Shown: piece by piece, positions 49,250-61,206 of the stretch
Layout of the letters: every line of letters starts with the position of its first letter
How positions within the stretch are numbered: the first letter of the stretch is position 1
NCBI GenBank assembly: GCA_024138025.1
Contig: JAMXBD010000963.1
Location: 62,001 to 126,000, forward strand
Direction: 5' to 3'
Length of the DNA: 64,000 nucleotides
From: Combretum micranthum
Lineage: Eukaryota > Streptophyta > Magnoliopsida > Myrtales > Combretaceae
The notes under the pieces: model-generated
What the model was told of the DNA's origin: nothing
Databases searched by the model: none
The model's input: the letters and a program-made list of their open reading frames with translations, nothing else
Made by a program: the position numbers and the translations under genes

Positions 49250-49569
49250 AGAAAATCAATAATACATAAATTTTGAAGTGGTCAATATAATACCTAAATA
49301 TTGAAATTGTCAATTTAATACCCAATTAAACTTTTCATGTTATTTTTTACTACCTCACCAGCATTTTTTTTTTCTTTCTCATGTGAAAAAAAATATCTAT
49401 TAGTGTTATACATTAATAGCAAAAGTTAAAAATATTCAATGATAGTACTGTCTTTTATAAGTCAATAAATAAAATCAACAGTACAAAGAAGTAAAAAGAG
49501 TAATAAAAAGTTTTGATTGGATATTAAATTAAACCGTTTTATGTATCAAATCAATTTTGAATATTTATC
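49250..49569. mobile_element. Foldback element, family E copy 1
   Basis: The left arm (TCAATTTAATACCCAATTAAAC) and right arm (GATTGGATATTAAATTAAACC) are inverted copies. A related element lies at 59762-60131, and a half copy at 48700-48790 (CAATTTAATACCTATTCC). Confidence 0.55.
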
Positions 49570-49675
49570 TTAATTTTTATTTAAATAACTATGGTTTTAT
49601 ATTTAATATTTTAGATACATGTTTTGAGAATAAAAAAAAAATACTTAACATCTAGTAATACTTTTTTATTTTTAG

Positions 49676-50101
49676 GGAAATTATAAAGTATCTTCTTAAA
49701 CTTTACCTAGGTGTGAATTTACCTTCTAAACTTTCAAGATGAACTTTTGATCTCTTAAATTTTCAAAAATTAACACAGTTAAGAACACTTGATATTTTTC
49801 ATTAAAATAAAACAGGAAGAGTTACAAAGTACCCCATAGAACTTTCACCTATGTGCAGACTCATCCCCTAAACTTTCATTTATATATAGATGTACAACAC
49901 CTCCCCTTCACAACCAACCCCCACCCCCACCCACCCCCCACCCCCCCCTCCCCCCCTCGAACCTCAATTCATGGTAAATTTTAACTATTTTTAATCATGT
50001 CTATTTTTAAAAGTTTCAAGGGTCAACAAGCCCATTTTGAAAACTGAGAGAGTAAATCCACACCTTGATAAAAGTTTAGGTGGATAATTTATAAACATCC
50101 C
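49676..50101. mobile_element. Foldback element, family B copy 3, C-rich centre
   Basis: The left end GGAAATTATAAAGTATC mirrors the right end GGATAATTTATAAAC. The arms carry the family B words AAATTTTCAAAAATTAACAC and TTTTTAAAAGTTTC. The centre (49911-49958) is a nearly pure C tract (CCCCCACCCCCACCCACC...). Target duplication unclear. Confidence 0.6.
49911..49958. repeat. C-rich tract
   Basis: A C-rich run broken by single A or T bases, inside the family B element. It has i-motif / complementary-strand G-quadruplex potential. Confidence 0.8.
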
Positions 50102-50330
50102 TATTTTTTAATCTAGCATTTTAATTAAATTCTTTGTCCCGATCACCATCCGTGAAGCTCTTCAAAAAGGATGTTAAATAAGATTATAAAAGAAACAAGG
50201 ATGTCTGTCACTTCTTTAAAAACTAAATTCATATAATAGAGTTTCACGCAATACTACTATAAAATCACACACATAAAATACAATTACAGTGTTTATAAAC
50301 TACTCGAAAGCACAAAATAAGATATAGCAA

Positions 50331-50590
50331 GGATAATGGCATAAAGAGTGCTAGTACTTTTACTTTTTGACAATATGGTGATTGATCTTTAAATTTTGGC
50401 AAAAAAGTGCCTATAATTTTAAAGTATTAGCAATTTAGAGTCTAAATTGCTAAAAAGAGAAAGCGTAGGCTCTTTATTTTAAAGTACACAGACACTAAAA
50501 TGTGAGTATTTTAAAACTACAGGCACTCGTTTGCCAAAATTTGAAAAATAAAAAGTGAAAGTACAAACACTTTCCATGCAATTATTCTAA
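50331..50590. mobile_element. Foldback element, family D
   Basis: The left arm (GGATAATGGCATAAAGAGTG ... AAATTTTGGCAAAAAAGTGCC) is complementary to the right arm (GGCACTCGTTTGCCAAAATTT ... TGCAATTATTC, both read on the plus strand). There is a hairpin centre at AATTTAGAGTCTAAATTG (50431-50448). No coding content. Confidence 0.6.
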
Positions 50591-50639
50591 TATACCACAT
50601 CATCATCGTCAAAGTACTTGCAACTCAAGAAAACGCACA

Positions 50640-50890
50640 AGTTAAACCTATAATTGTTTTGGTATATTGGTTTAGTACCATTCAGGCATCATTTTCAAAC
50701 CGAACTAATATTGAATAGATATTAATATAGTACTGATAAAAATCAATAATTTTACTTACAAACTGACCAAATAAAACCGATACTGAACTGATACAGATAT
50801 GATACCGATAAATTATAGATGTTGATTTGATACATAATAGATACCGATAAAAATCTAACAATCTAAATAAGCCTATATTTCTCTTCTCGT
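50640..50890. repeat. GATACCGATA-word repeat
   Basis: Repeated GATACCGATAAA, AACCGATACTGAAC and GGTATATTGGTTTAGTACC words. It resembles the subterminal region of a DNA-transposon MITE; ends not fixed. Confidence 0.4.
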
Positions 50891-50965
50891 GATCCTAGAG
50901 CAGTTGAGTACAGAGGACAACTTTCACAAGGAATTGAAATTAACTAAACATCCGGAGGGAATAAA

Positions 50966-51025
50966 TGGCTGATCAGAGTGAACCAATAGTGGATAATTTA
51001 TCTGAAGACGAGGTAGATTTTTAAG
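50966..51025 (+). other. Possible orphan first exon
   Basis: ATGGCTGATCAGAGTGAACC starts a 16-codon frame in good start context (AATAAATGGC). It runs MADQSEPIVDNLSEDE up to a possible donor GAG|GTAGAT. An AG-preceded block near 51106-51220 (...NKITKNRADGGLIADIT...) might be a further exon, but no frame or family confirms it. Weak. Confidence 0.2.
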
Positions 51026-52084
51026 ATTTTTTTAATTATTAATCTGCTATCTAACTTTAGGAAAAAAAAAATTATGTTACTTGTTTCATCTAGCTTTTAT
51101 TTCAGTGTCTTTAGAATTGATTTTAAGCTAATGGTTGGAAATAAAATAACAAAAAACCGAGCTGATGGAGGTCTGATTGCTGATATAACCATATCACGAA
51201 GTAAAATACCTAAAAGATGTCGATAACATATATTTATTTGCTACCATTTTCATTTACTCTTTCTACAAATAAATCCAACAAAGTTTTTCTTTTTCAAAAC
51301 ATTAATTATTTTTGCCTTATATAGAAGCTTCTATAGTCCCATCGACGAAAACCATTCTATCTACGAAAACCATACAGTCGATCATCTAATCATTAAAATA
51401 ATATAATAATTAGTATATTAATTATTTTTATAGTTTAGTTAGATATAATGTGAGCCATTAGATACTTGAAAGAATCGATCTCATTAAAATTAATAACGAG
51501 ACTATAAAATTTTTCAATTTGACCTTATATTATCTATCACGGGACCATGTTAATTTTCATTTTTCAAGTTTCATTCCTCGCTCATTCGTATGATTTTTTA
51601 AATATATTACATTTTAAACGGACATAAAACAACCATGAACTATAAAAAATGCCCAACAGGTAATTTCTTAATTCACCTGAATCGGTCGTGATCCTCACTC
51701 CTCATGATGTTGTGTTGTGCACTTATTGAGTTCTTTAAAATAAAATAAAAAAGTGCGATCTTACATTGATTTTGATTCTCCCATCCATTTTTGTCGTAAT
51801 AGTAGTTAAGCGATCCCACATTGATTGATTGGAAAGAAACGTCAGTGGAATAATGAATCTTAATAAATTAATTGAACCTTTTCAATGAGTAGATAGAAAG
51901 TATTTATTAGTTGCATATTGGCTTGATTAACTATGATTGGAATGGAAATAACACGAGTTAAAAAAAAAAAAAAAAAAGGATTAGTAGCGCAACCCTATAC
52001 CAATCGTGGAGAAAGGAAGGAGAATCTTTTATATCCGTTTTAGTAAATTGCAGATATAAATCATTGCTAATTAAAATTGTTGTG
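51026..52084. other. Intergenic DNA
   Basis: No convincing feature. Confidence 0.45.
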
Positions 52085-52640
52085 TTGGTGATTAAATTAT
52101 AGATCACTGGCCTCTTAGCCCAATTCTATCCGTTACTTGTTTGAGTCGGCCTATTAGACCTAAGCTTGATCTACTCTAACTCATTTTCGAGCTTTACAAG
52201 AGTCCCCACTTTCTCAACTTGGTAAATTAGCTTATCAAATTCTATATCCAAGCCAATGAGTCCCAAGTTAAGATCATTTGGCACATTTCTCCCAACATTT
52301 ACTTGTTCCATGTAGAGGGGCGGCTAAATGTGATTCGATGGCTCAATGGCTCAATCCATGTGGGGGGCACAACTAAACATGCTCATTGGCTCCATCTTAC
52401 ATCTCTGATTACCTTCCCTAACCATATACTATCTCATGATTCTGCATTGCGCATATCGCCCTTAGGATCTAGTTACTATATATACATCCATTGTACACCG
52501 TTAAAGAAGCAATATCCTTCAAAATTCATATATCTTTCTTAACATTTACGTTTTTAGAATGCAAGCTAACTTAAGCATCGGAATAACTATATTGAACAAC
52601 CCATTAATGCATTACTAACTGTATTCATTGTGCAGGCTTA
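52085..52640 (+). repeat. Old LTR remnant, Ty3/gypsy Tat-like
   Basis: Related to 43085-43575 and in the same orientation. It has a TATA-like CTATATATAC (52476) and the diagnostic-looking end GCTAACTTAAGCATCGG (52564). No PBS or gag-pol follows. The A+T-rich DNA beyond has no retroelement motif. Confidence 0.52.
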
Positions 52641-52768
52641 ACGTACAAGTTTATGCCTAATAATTATTTTCATCTCTACTAGATTTAAACTAATGATGCA
52701 TTGTAATTCATATAACATGAATGTAGGTCTTCCAACGAGATTGACTAAATTTGATTTCTTCTTTCCTC

Positions 52769-52777
52769 AAAATTGTA

Positions 52778-52804
<27 letters not shown>
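52769..52804. repeat. (TA)n microsatellite
   Basis: About 16 TA units. Confidence 0.88.
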
Positions 52805-52808
<4 letters not shown>

Positions 52809-53871
52809 GATATACCACACCATAGATAAAAACAAAACAACATGCAAGTGATTTCATAAAATATTCATAAGTAAGAATAACGAGTATATGCTATTAAATA
52901 TGAAGGCATGGGATTCATATAAATTCAGTTGAACTCATGATCACATAATATATATGTATATATAGGATATCTCAATAAGCCTAATTCTTTTTTATGCTAC
53001 CAAGTGCTAGTATTTGCAAAATAGAATAGTAGTGTTTTTCTTTCGTATATAATTGAAATAAGGTGTTTGCTTTAAAAAAAAAAATTAGCAAGCATCATAC
53101 ACAATGTATCCAGATAAGTAATGAACTAGTACTAAAATATTTATAAACAAGCAGCGAGAAAATGGTGAACAACTTTTATAAAACTATCCGTATAAAAAAT
53201 TTATTTATAGATCACTAATTAGTTCATGTGACTCATAATGCTTAATTAATCTTTTCTTGTGTTTGCTAGATTTTTAGTACCACCATTTATGATATAATTC
53301 CTCAATGTGAATTGAATGTGATATTCTTAAAGTGAATCATGGGGTATGTGTCATTATGAGCTAGTTAGTTTCATTAGTTAAAACTATTGCACTATTACGT
53401 TGCATGTTTGGTAATGGGAATAGTTCATTAATTATATCATATGCTTTTTGACTCATTTATACCATAAAATCCACTTTTTTAATGGGGTTTATTTGAATCA
53501 GTATTGCTGAAGACAACATGTTTAGTTTAGATTGTCATATTTTTAATTGTATATAGTCCTAATCTATATATTGTCTGTATCATATCTATTTTATTTGTTT
53601 ATAAGTAAAATATATATTTTTCATCTGTATCTATTTTTAATAAATGGTCTATTTGAAAATGATAAAAATAAATGCAAAAAACGACATGAAAACGACAAAC
53701 CAAGCAAATTGATCACCATTAATTAATGAGTGAATATAAAAAATAAAGTAAAATAAAATATAGAATATTTAGAAATTTACAACATTTTACTCCAATTTAT
53801 TCACTTTCTTGTAAAGCTATCCCTATTGTTTCTACTAATTTCCTTCGATTCGATTTTACTACTTAACCTAA
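52805..53871. other. Intergenic DNA
   Basis: A+T-rich, nothing recognised. Confidence 0.5.
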
Positions 53872-53876
53872 CAAGT

Positions 53877-54351
53877 TGTTATGGGCCACCTACAATTTTT
53901 AAGCCCAAAACCTCATAATATAAAAACTTCTCTATAAACCTTACTCCTCCCTTTTGCTTCGCCTGACTCCAAATCTTCTTCAAATAAGTATACAAATCCT
54001 ATTGTTCTCAATTACTACTTCATATGTAATGTACACTTTATGTAGGTATGGGTAGTACATATGATCAAGAAATTGTGTGAGTTTTGTTGTGGCTATTGGA
54101 GATGCTAGGCTCTTAGTCTATTTTTCTAAATCTAAGGATATTCCAATCTTTTCATCTTGTTCATTATTTGTGCATGTACATTTGAGATCCGTTGAATCAT
54201 CAACTGTTTTTGTTAGATCTTTACAACTTTAACATATCTACTTAGTTACCATGATAGATCTAGTTGTATATTTATTATTTTCTATTACATGTAAAAGTAC
54301 TAAAATATAATCCTATCTATACTCTGTCTTGTTCATCACTGGATTGTAACA
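53877..54351 (-). repeat. LTR (3' LTR in element orientation)
   Basis: 475 bp. It shares long blocks with 56514-57017: CCTACAATTTTTAAGCCC, CATATGTAATGTA, AATCATCAACTGTTTTTG and ACATGTAAAAGTACTA. The polypurine tract abuts its right edge at 54352-54370. Confidence 0.87.
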
Positions 54352-54599
54352 AATTTCTCCCCTTCTTGAAATTATACCTTGTCTCAAGGTAAGGTAAATT
54401 TAAAAAAAAATTGTATAAAACAATCAAAACATCCCATTTTAACTCATCTATCACCACCTAGGTCCCATATATTAGTAGAAAGCAAGAACTCCACAAACAA
54501 AAACCCTAGTGATGTTTATCCGGTAAATTGTTCCAGTCACTATCTAAAATCGAAGGCTCCTTTTGACTCCTATTGAGTCCATTTTTTATCTCCCATCAT

Positions 54600-56510
54600 A
54601 GCTACAAGCAGATCCTTAAGTAAGTCCAACGAGACAATAATATGGCCTATTGCATTAGCTTGCAATGTCATAAAAAGTCCATAATATTGATTAGAAAGCA
54701 TCAAAAAATAGTCCTGAAACCAATAAATTTGTTTGGTTGGTTGGTTTTAAACAAATAAACATAACCTCCCCTAGGTTAAAATTGTCATTAGATATGTAAT
54801 GATCCACATAAAATATGTTGCTAATCCCTTAGCTCAAATCAAATGTCAGAGTACACTAAATTTATGTTGCTTATTGTATTTCTGATCTTGGATAAATCTA
54901 GTGGCCTAATGTTCCAAAATTGTCCTTGATCTGTTAGCTTAATGCTTGATACTTCTAAATAAATGAAATAGCTTGAGCTGTCCCATTGCGAGTATGATAA
55001 ATCTAAGGTCTTTGCTTTATGTCATCTACCCATACACTATGCATGTTGGTTGCAACACCACCGTGAAGTCCACAATTGTGATTTTGACCCCCATGATTCT
55101 GAAATAGTAGTCAGCGATTCAAACAGTAACATTCATATATGAAAAGTTGCAAATGTTTATTTGCTGTCATCATATTATACCCAAAATCTGTAATAGCATG
55201 ATTCTTCTTATCCCAAGCATAAACACTCCTTGTAACATGCTTCAAGATTGGCGATGATGACAATGAAGTTAATGATAAGTGATGGCTACCCATACTATTG
55301 ATTGTGTATGTAGTAGGCATTATAGGAATGATAACCAGTCCCTAAGCCAAATTAGAAAAATTTCCAGCAAGCTCCACTGCTTGACCTTTGCCCATTTGTC
55401 TTGTCCCAATAACAATAGATTCATTTACAAGCCTACAGTCCCCATTATTGACAATAACAGCAAATTCATCAACTATGATGTTCTGTTCTTTCCACCTTCA
55501 ATCATTTAAGGAATAGACTCTAACGTCCACTGCAAGTTCATTATTAACTCAAGTCTAATTAGGTCTGGAACATCTTGAGATCCTTTAGAAGTACAATTAT
55601 GTTGCTCTAAAATCTCAGGTATCACAACCTTCTCTTCTTCATTACTGATATATGGTTGCTAATCTAAATTTTCATACCTAATATCAGTAGCATCTTTGTC
55701 TACAGTTGCACTCTCTTTCTCATCAAAATTAGTCTTGATCTATGATGAACAACACTTGTATCAGTGGTTGTACCCTCTTCTCCATCTCATTAAAATCTTT
55801 TTTTCTTTCATGATTTTCAACAAAACAAAATATACCCTCTAACTATTGAAAAGGTCCAAAATGTTGAAAAGCACCCTCACCAAATGATCCCATGATTTAA
55901 AATTTTTGAATTCATCCACACATTTTACCACATATTAATTGAATCTTGCATAGAAAAACATGTTAACTTCGCATAATATTGTTCCTCTATATATATATTC
56001 CACTTGAAGTGCCCATGTAATTGGATCATAAACATATAACTTTGAAATTTCATCTTTTATGTTGTTTATGATGGCAAGAAACAATGATGCTAATGAAGTT
56101 TCTTGAAATGACTCATAGAAAGGTAAATTCCATTTCAATCCATCCAATGTTGAATTTACAAATTGCAAAAAAAAAAAAAAAAATCATATCATTTACTAGT
56201 GAATTGATATGTTCTACTTCACATGTTGGAATTGAAAATCTTGATTGCCCATTAATGTAACTTGAACATGATGAATCAATTGTTGATTGATTTGAATGAA
56301 TGTTATGGTCTTGATTTTAATTCAACTCCTTTATTTCCATTCTTGCATTCATCTTTCTAAAATTTTATTGAATGTCCATCAAGATCTTCTTTATCTCCTT
56401 CATATGAATTACATACTTTGAGTTATTCAAAATTTCTACCATGTAAGCTCAAGAACATGCGAGGTCCAATCAAGAAACCACACTTGAGTTCAGGATGAGA
56501 TAAGAGCACC
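54600..56510 (-). pseudogene. Degenerate internal coding region of the LTR element
   Basis: Minus-strand frames look coding in places. At 55935-56168 the text SLASLFLAIINNIKDEISKL resembles the gag region of Ty3/gypsy elements ahead of the zinc knuckle (weak resemblance). At 55111-55500 frames such as DEFAVIVNNGDC and VTRSVYAWDKKNHAITDF run with a few stops and match no domain I know. A (A)18 run at 56166-56183 breaks the frame. There is no protease, integrase or reverse transcriptase signature. Confidence 0.45.
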
Positions 56511-56513
56511 AAT
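56496..56513 (-). other. Candidate primer binding site
   Basis: The minus strand immediately inside the right LTR reads ATTGGTGCTCTTATCTC. The TTGGTGCT start is a common first sequence after the 5' LTR in plant LTR elements; the exact tRNA is not assigned. Confidence 0.5.
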
Positions 56514-57017
56514 TGTTACAACCTACCTACAATTTTTAAGCCCATGACCTCGTAATATAAAAACTTCTCTACAAACTCTACTCCTCCTTTTTACTTCACC
56601 TCACTCCGAATCTTCTTCGGGTAAGTATACAAATCCTATTTTTCTCGATTACTTCATATGTAATGTATGCTAATTTCTATATGATGTTTATGCAGGTACA
56701 AGTGGTAAAGAAGATTAAGAAATTGTGTGTGTATTGTTGTGGCCATTCGAGTTGTTAGGCTTCTAGTCTCAAGAGACTCTAGATTTTTCTAAATTCAAGG
56801 ATGTTCCGTTTTTTTCATCTTGTTCATTATTTATACATATACATTTGAGATTTGTTGAATCATCAACTGTTTTTGTTTGATCTTAACTACTTTTAACGGA
56901 TCTACTCAGCTATTATTACAGATATAGTTGTATACTTGTTATTTTCTGTTACATGTAAAAGTACTACATTATGTAATCCTATCTAGACTCTATCTTATTC
57001 ATTGTTGGGTCATAACA
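56514..57017 (-). repeat. LTR (5' LTR in element orientation)
   Basis: 504 bp. It starts TGTTACAACC and ends GGTCATAACA, followed by the CAAGT target repeat. Slightly longer than its partner because of small insertions (for example CTCAAGAGACTCTAG). Confidence 0.87.
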
Positions 57018-57301
57018 CAAGTACAATTGTAAGTATGCATCACACTCTTTTCCGTTCTTTGTGCATACAATAAGAAAAAGGTAGATACAGTTACATGTAT
57101 ATCTTTCTCATAATTGTTGATACTTTTGGACTTTGAAGCTTGTATATAAAAAAACATAATCGTACCTGGAATTTTTTTCCTATATCTAGAAGATTAATAG
57201 AAGCAATACTTATATATACATGCTTTTTTTCATGCAATGATAAAAACATGAAATCAAATGATTGGTGCAACCAAATCATATCTAGATTCTTAGCCAATCC
57301 A

Positions 57302-57500
57302 TCCTAGATATTGGCACGATTCCAAAACCTAAACTAGAACCCAAACCACCGGTTCATCTAGTTTTAAGCTAAAAAATCGCTTAGGAATAAAAAAACCGAT
57401 GGTTCCTTAGTCAATTTTAGAACTAACCATTCAGTCTATTGATGGTTTCGATTTAATTTTCAATTTGGAACCGAACTATACCTATGTCTAATTCATCATA
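57302..57500. mobile_element. hAT-like MITE remnant
   Basis: AACC/GGTT-rich text (GAACCCAAACCACCGGTTC, AAAACCGATGGTTCC, TTGGAACCGAAC) like that at 37880-38365. Ends not fixed. Confidence 0.4.
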
Positions 57501-57601
57501 TTAAAAAGTTGGTATTCAACTCATTGAGTTACAACATGTTTAGTGATTACAAGTAAAAATAATGTTAGAATACTAGACAACTTTACACTAGGTTTTGTTA
57601 C

Positions 57602-57982
57602 AAAAATAAAGGGCAAATTGCACCAGAATGTCATAATGTATGAGGTAAGTACATTTTAGGTCACGATATTTTGAAAAGTTCAAAAGAAGTCACAACGTTT
57701 AATGAGTAATTTCATTTTAGATCAGAATATTTTTTAGTGGTTCAAAATGAGGTCACAATGTTTAGAGAAGCTAGTCAATCGAAGTCACTATTAGCACATG
57801 TCAATAGAAGAAATATTTAGTTAAAACCTAGAAACCCTTATTTCACGGCCCCATTAATATGTATAATAAGAAAAATATTTAATTAAATTTCAGAATATTT
57901 TTTTCAAATGTTATGATCTCTTTTGAACTTTTCGAAATATTAAACATTGTGATATTTTGGTGTAATTTACCTAAAAAATAAA
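57602..57982. mobile_element. Mutator-type MITE, family A copy 2
   Basis: The body is about 57611-57973. It starts GGGCAAATTGCACC and ends GGTGTAATTTACC, with long inverted arms carrying GTCACAACGTTTAA-like units, as at 849-1151. The flanks AAAAATAAA (57602-57610) and AAAAATAAA (57974-57982) form a 9 bp target duplication. The paralogous site at 61222 has a single AAATAA with no element, which confirms a discrete insertion. Confidence 0.8.
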
Positions 57983-58491
57983 TGTTATGATTTTATTACA
58001 TATATGCAAAAGTTTCTATACGGATACCAATTAACATGCAATTGTTTTTGCTGTTTTTTTAACACCATGCGTTGGTTGATATCATAGAGATAGACTATAA
58101 AAATTATTCTCTTTTTTACTATTTTTGATAAGTTGAAAAGACACTATCACAAACTGCAGAATGAGAATTCTTCCCATGATTAAGGAAATAAACATTTATT
58201 TACCTCTTCCAGCATAATTTCATATTTAAAGTCACAATTTTGAATAAAGATGTATTTATATTATTTACGTCTTTCGAGATTATTCTATCTCGTGATTCGA
58301 ATATGCTATTTATTTCTCCATTGGAAATCTTTGGAACCTTTAATGCAACTTTTAGAGGCAAATTTGCACTTTCGGTGAAATTACAGGAGCACTTTTACTA
58401 ACTTCTTTCATAAATAACTGGTTGTTTCTTAAGCATTGCTTGTATAATAATAATTGAAATGTTAAATTAGAGAGACATTTTTATAGATTTT

Positions 58492-58794
58492 GGTACAAGA
58501 TATCAATGTTTGAAGGAAGGTTCATTTAAGATATCTATATTTTAAATAATCATAAAAAAAAATTGACGTTTTACAAAATGAATCAAATGAGGTATTAATA
58601 TTTGATACAGTAATTTGAGCTATCAACTTTTTAATTAGTTTTTAATTAACTTTTTTTAATTTTCTTCAAGGTTATTTATGGATATTTTGTTTGACTTACT
58701 TTAATAAATATTGATTTGTATTTTTAATCTTTAGAAACGTTCATATATCAAATAAACTTATCTTAAACATTGATAACTTTTGATATGTTTTACC
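58492..58794. mobile_element. Foldback element of family A type
   Basis: The left arm GGTACAAGATATCAATGTTT is complementary to the right arm AACATTGATAACTTTTGATATG...TTTACC. Its internal units resemble 20227-20584. Target duplication not clear. Confidence 0.6.
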
Positions 58795-59761
58795 TATAAA
58801 CTTCTAGATTTAAATAATTAAATACTTATGTTACATCTCTTAACAAAAATAGAAATCCTATTACTCATAGTTGTTAAAATCGAGATTTTACGTATATAAT
58901 TCTATGAGTTTACAATTCTATGAGGCTCTTTCAAGTTGACTCGTGCATGAAATAGTTTTTTCTGTAAGATCTTACAATTTCAATCGAATCTACCGTGAAT
59001 TAGATGGAATCTTATGTTTTTAACCAAATGTATCGATTTTATTTATTTGAGTGAAATAAGCAAAAATATAAATAAATATATTATATTTTTACAAACTCAT
59101 CAAATATTAAAATTAATACATCTTTCTTATTAAATTTTAATTTTGTTTTCATACACTTTCGCTATCTCTTTCCCTCCCTCCCTCCCTTACCTCCCTTGTT
59201 CTATAATTATAAAATTCATTAAAGTTTAGTTATAGTATTAAAATTTACAAGATAATTTATTTATTTCGTTTATATAACTAAGAATTAAGATAAGTTGACA
59301 AGTTTGATTCTCTTTCAACTTATAACTTCTTTCAAACAATATAATGAAAAAAAAAAAAGTAATTTTGACTTGACTGGCCTTTTATGGATATTAATATCAT
59401 AGATTAAGAGTCATTACAATTTCTTTATTTTTTGTACATTCATTATGTTTTTAAGTTTTTTTAGACTTTTGTAATAGTTGTAATTTTTCACGCTATCAGA
59501 GATTGTAAAAACTTAAGTATATTTTGTTTCTACTATCCTTAATAATTCTACGTGGAATCACGAGTTTAACAACCTTACTACTACTTTTAATGAATAATAG
59601 ATAATTATAAATTAATCTAACTAATCTGTATTTCTTAGTTCTAAAAGAAAGGGCCGTTGCATCATTCCAGTAGCTAATAAAACAAGCTTAAGGATTCGAT
59701 TCAAGTGAAACTAAAGAATATTATTTCTTCTAAGCCAAACTGAATAGATAAAGTAATATAT
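58795..59761. other. Intergenic DNA
   Basis: Nothing recognised; CCCTCCCTCCCTCCC at about 59173. Confidence 0.45.
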
Positions 59762-60131
59762 TTTTTAGTGTAAATGTCAAATTTACTATCTAATTTTGTA
59801 TAAAAGTTTTATTTGATACCTAAACTTTAAAATGATTAATCTAATGCCTAATCAAACCTTTTATAATTATTTGTATGGTCTCCTTAGCATTGTTTACTTT
59901 ATTTATTGCATGAAAGAGGCAAAATATCATTAAATTTTCACTATTTCTTCTAACATCATCTAACACCAATAGATTGACTTTTCCATGTTAAAAACAAAGC
60001 ATACAGTGATAGTGAGACAATCAAAATAATTATAAAAAAGCTTGATCTGATATTAAATAAATCACTTTAAAACTAAAATTAAAATTAAATTTTTTGTGCA
60101 AAAGGTCAAGTATCTAATTTATATTTTCCTA
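59762..60131. mobile_element. Foldback element, family E copy 2
   Basis: The left arm (TTTTATTTGATACCTAAACTT) and right arm (TTAAATAAATCACTTTAAAAC) are imperfect inverted copies, related to 49250-49569. Confidence 0.5.
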
Positions 60132-60478
60132 TTTTTTTTATATAATCATCCGTCAACTAAGAAAAAAAATCATTTCCATTAGTGCTGCCGGTTTTTTAAA
60201 TTTGAGTGTCTATATGGTACTTAAAATTCATAAAAGACGCATCTATATGGCCTATGTTAAACAATTTTTTTAAAGCGTTTAAAAATATCTTGAGCGCGTT
60301 TGGGCCAAATTGCTTCTCCCAAGTGGCCGACCAGGCCAGAAATTGGTTTTAGAGACCTTATTGCGCTATTAATCTCAATAAAAAGATCAGAGCAATTCAA
60401 ATTCTAAGAACCATAATTGTGCCAAGTATCTTTTTTTTTTTTTTTGTCTTTTAAATTTTGAATAAAGCTTGTACCTCC

Positions 60479-61206
60479 AAAAGAAAAAAATGTATAAAGA
60501 TAAGATTGTAAGATAAGGTATTTATCCTAACCCTAACTATATTTTATAGATAGATTTCATAGCAAGGATTTACATTCAAGGTACACAACACAGATTTTAA
60601 GTAAACGATTTCAGAATCGTTGCAAATGTAGAGTATTTTCAACTTTTTTAAATCCATTCCAAAAGATCTCAAATATCAAGTTCCTTCGTAAACTTTTATT
60701 TTTATTACGTAAAAGTAGGAATATTGTGTAAATGTAAATAAGATCCTCAAAAGTATAAAAAGACATTAAGAAACACACGAATAATCTTATGAATAAATAC
60801 CTTAAATGCCTTGTCAAGGAATTTATAGGTAGAGAATTCCTTAAGGTGCTAATGTGATGTTCTAAGGATCTTGTAAAAAAATTATGAATTTGGATTCTCT
60901 AACAAAAAAGGATATAATTTAGTTTCAAATTTAAAAAATCTTTTGGATAAGATTGGGTATGATTTGATATATAAGAATGAATTGAAATAAAACTATGATT
61001 TCAAATTTTCTTATTTTAACATTTAGAGGTATTTTTAGTAATTAAAATCGTATTTATAATCTCAATTCTTTAGAATAAATGATTTCACATAACAATCATG
61101 CACAAACAATCTCATTCTTAGTACATTCATGCAGAAGATTTATGCAGGTGAAATCACATATATATTTTTTTAGTTCAAAAGTTAATACCCTGGATTTTAA
61201 ATTTAG
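60479..61206. other. Intergenic DNA
   Basis: No feature; a minus-strand open frame at 60611-60817 shows no motif. Confidence 0.45.

Larger units (their letters stand above)
53872..57022 (-). mobile_element. Short LTR retrotransposon, minus strand, with perfect target duplication
   Basis: The element is 53877-57017 (3141 bp). LTR-like repeats at 53877-54351 and 56514-57017 both start TGTTA and end TAACA. The direct repeat CAAGT flanks it at 53872-53876 and 57018-57022. Orientation is minus. Next to the right LTR the minus strand reads ATTGGTGCTCTTATCTC, a PBS-like sequence. Next to the left LTR it reads AAGAAGGGGAGAAATT, a good polypurine tract. The 2.2 kb interior has only degenerate frames and no reverse transcriptase, so it is a non-autonomous (LARD-like) or internally deleted element. 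Confidence 0.87.
57587..60478. repeat. Segmental duplication E, copy 1 (filled form)
   Basis: Blocks match 61207-62225 in the same order: ACTAGGTTTTGTTAC, AATGTTATGATTT, TTACATATATGCAAAAGTTTC, ACCAATTAACATGCA, TTTCGGTGAAATTAC and, at the far end, TTGAATAAAGCTTGTAC. This copy is longer because it holds foldback elements at 57611-57973, 58492-58794 and 59762-60131. Confidence 0.63.

Noticed and set aside
43085..52640. One full-length gypsy element spanning both LTR remnants
   Set aside because: No internal retroelement motif lies between them and the two remnants are too different.
59161..59200. Regulatory GA/CT element (CCCTCCCTCCC)
   Set aside because: Simple low-complexity text with no gene nearby.
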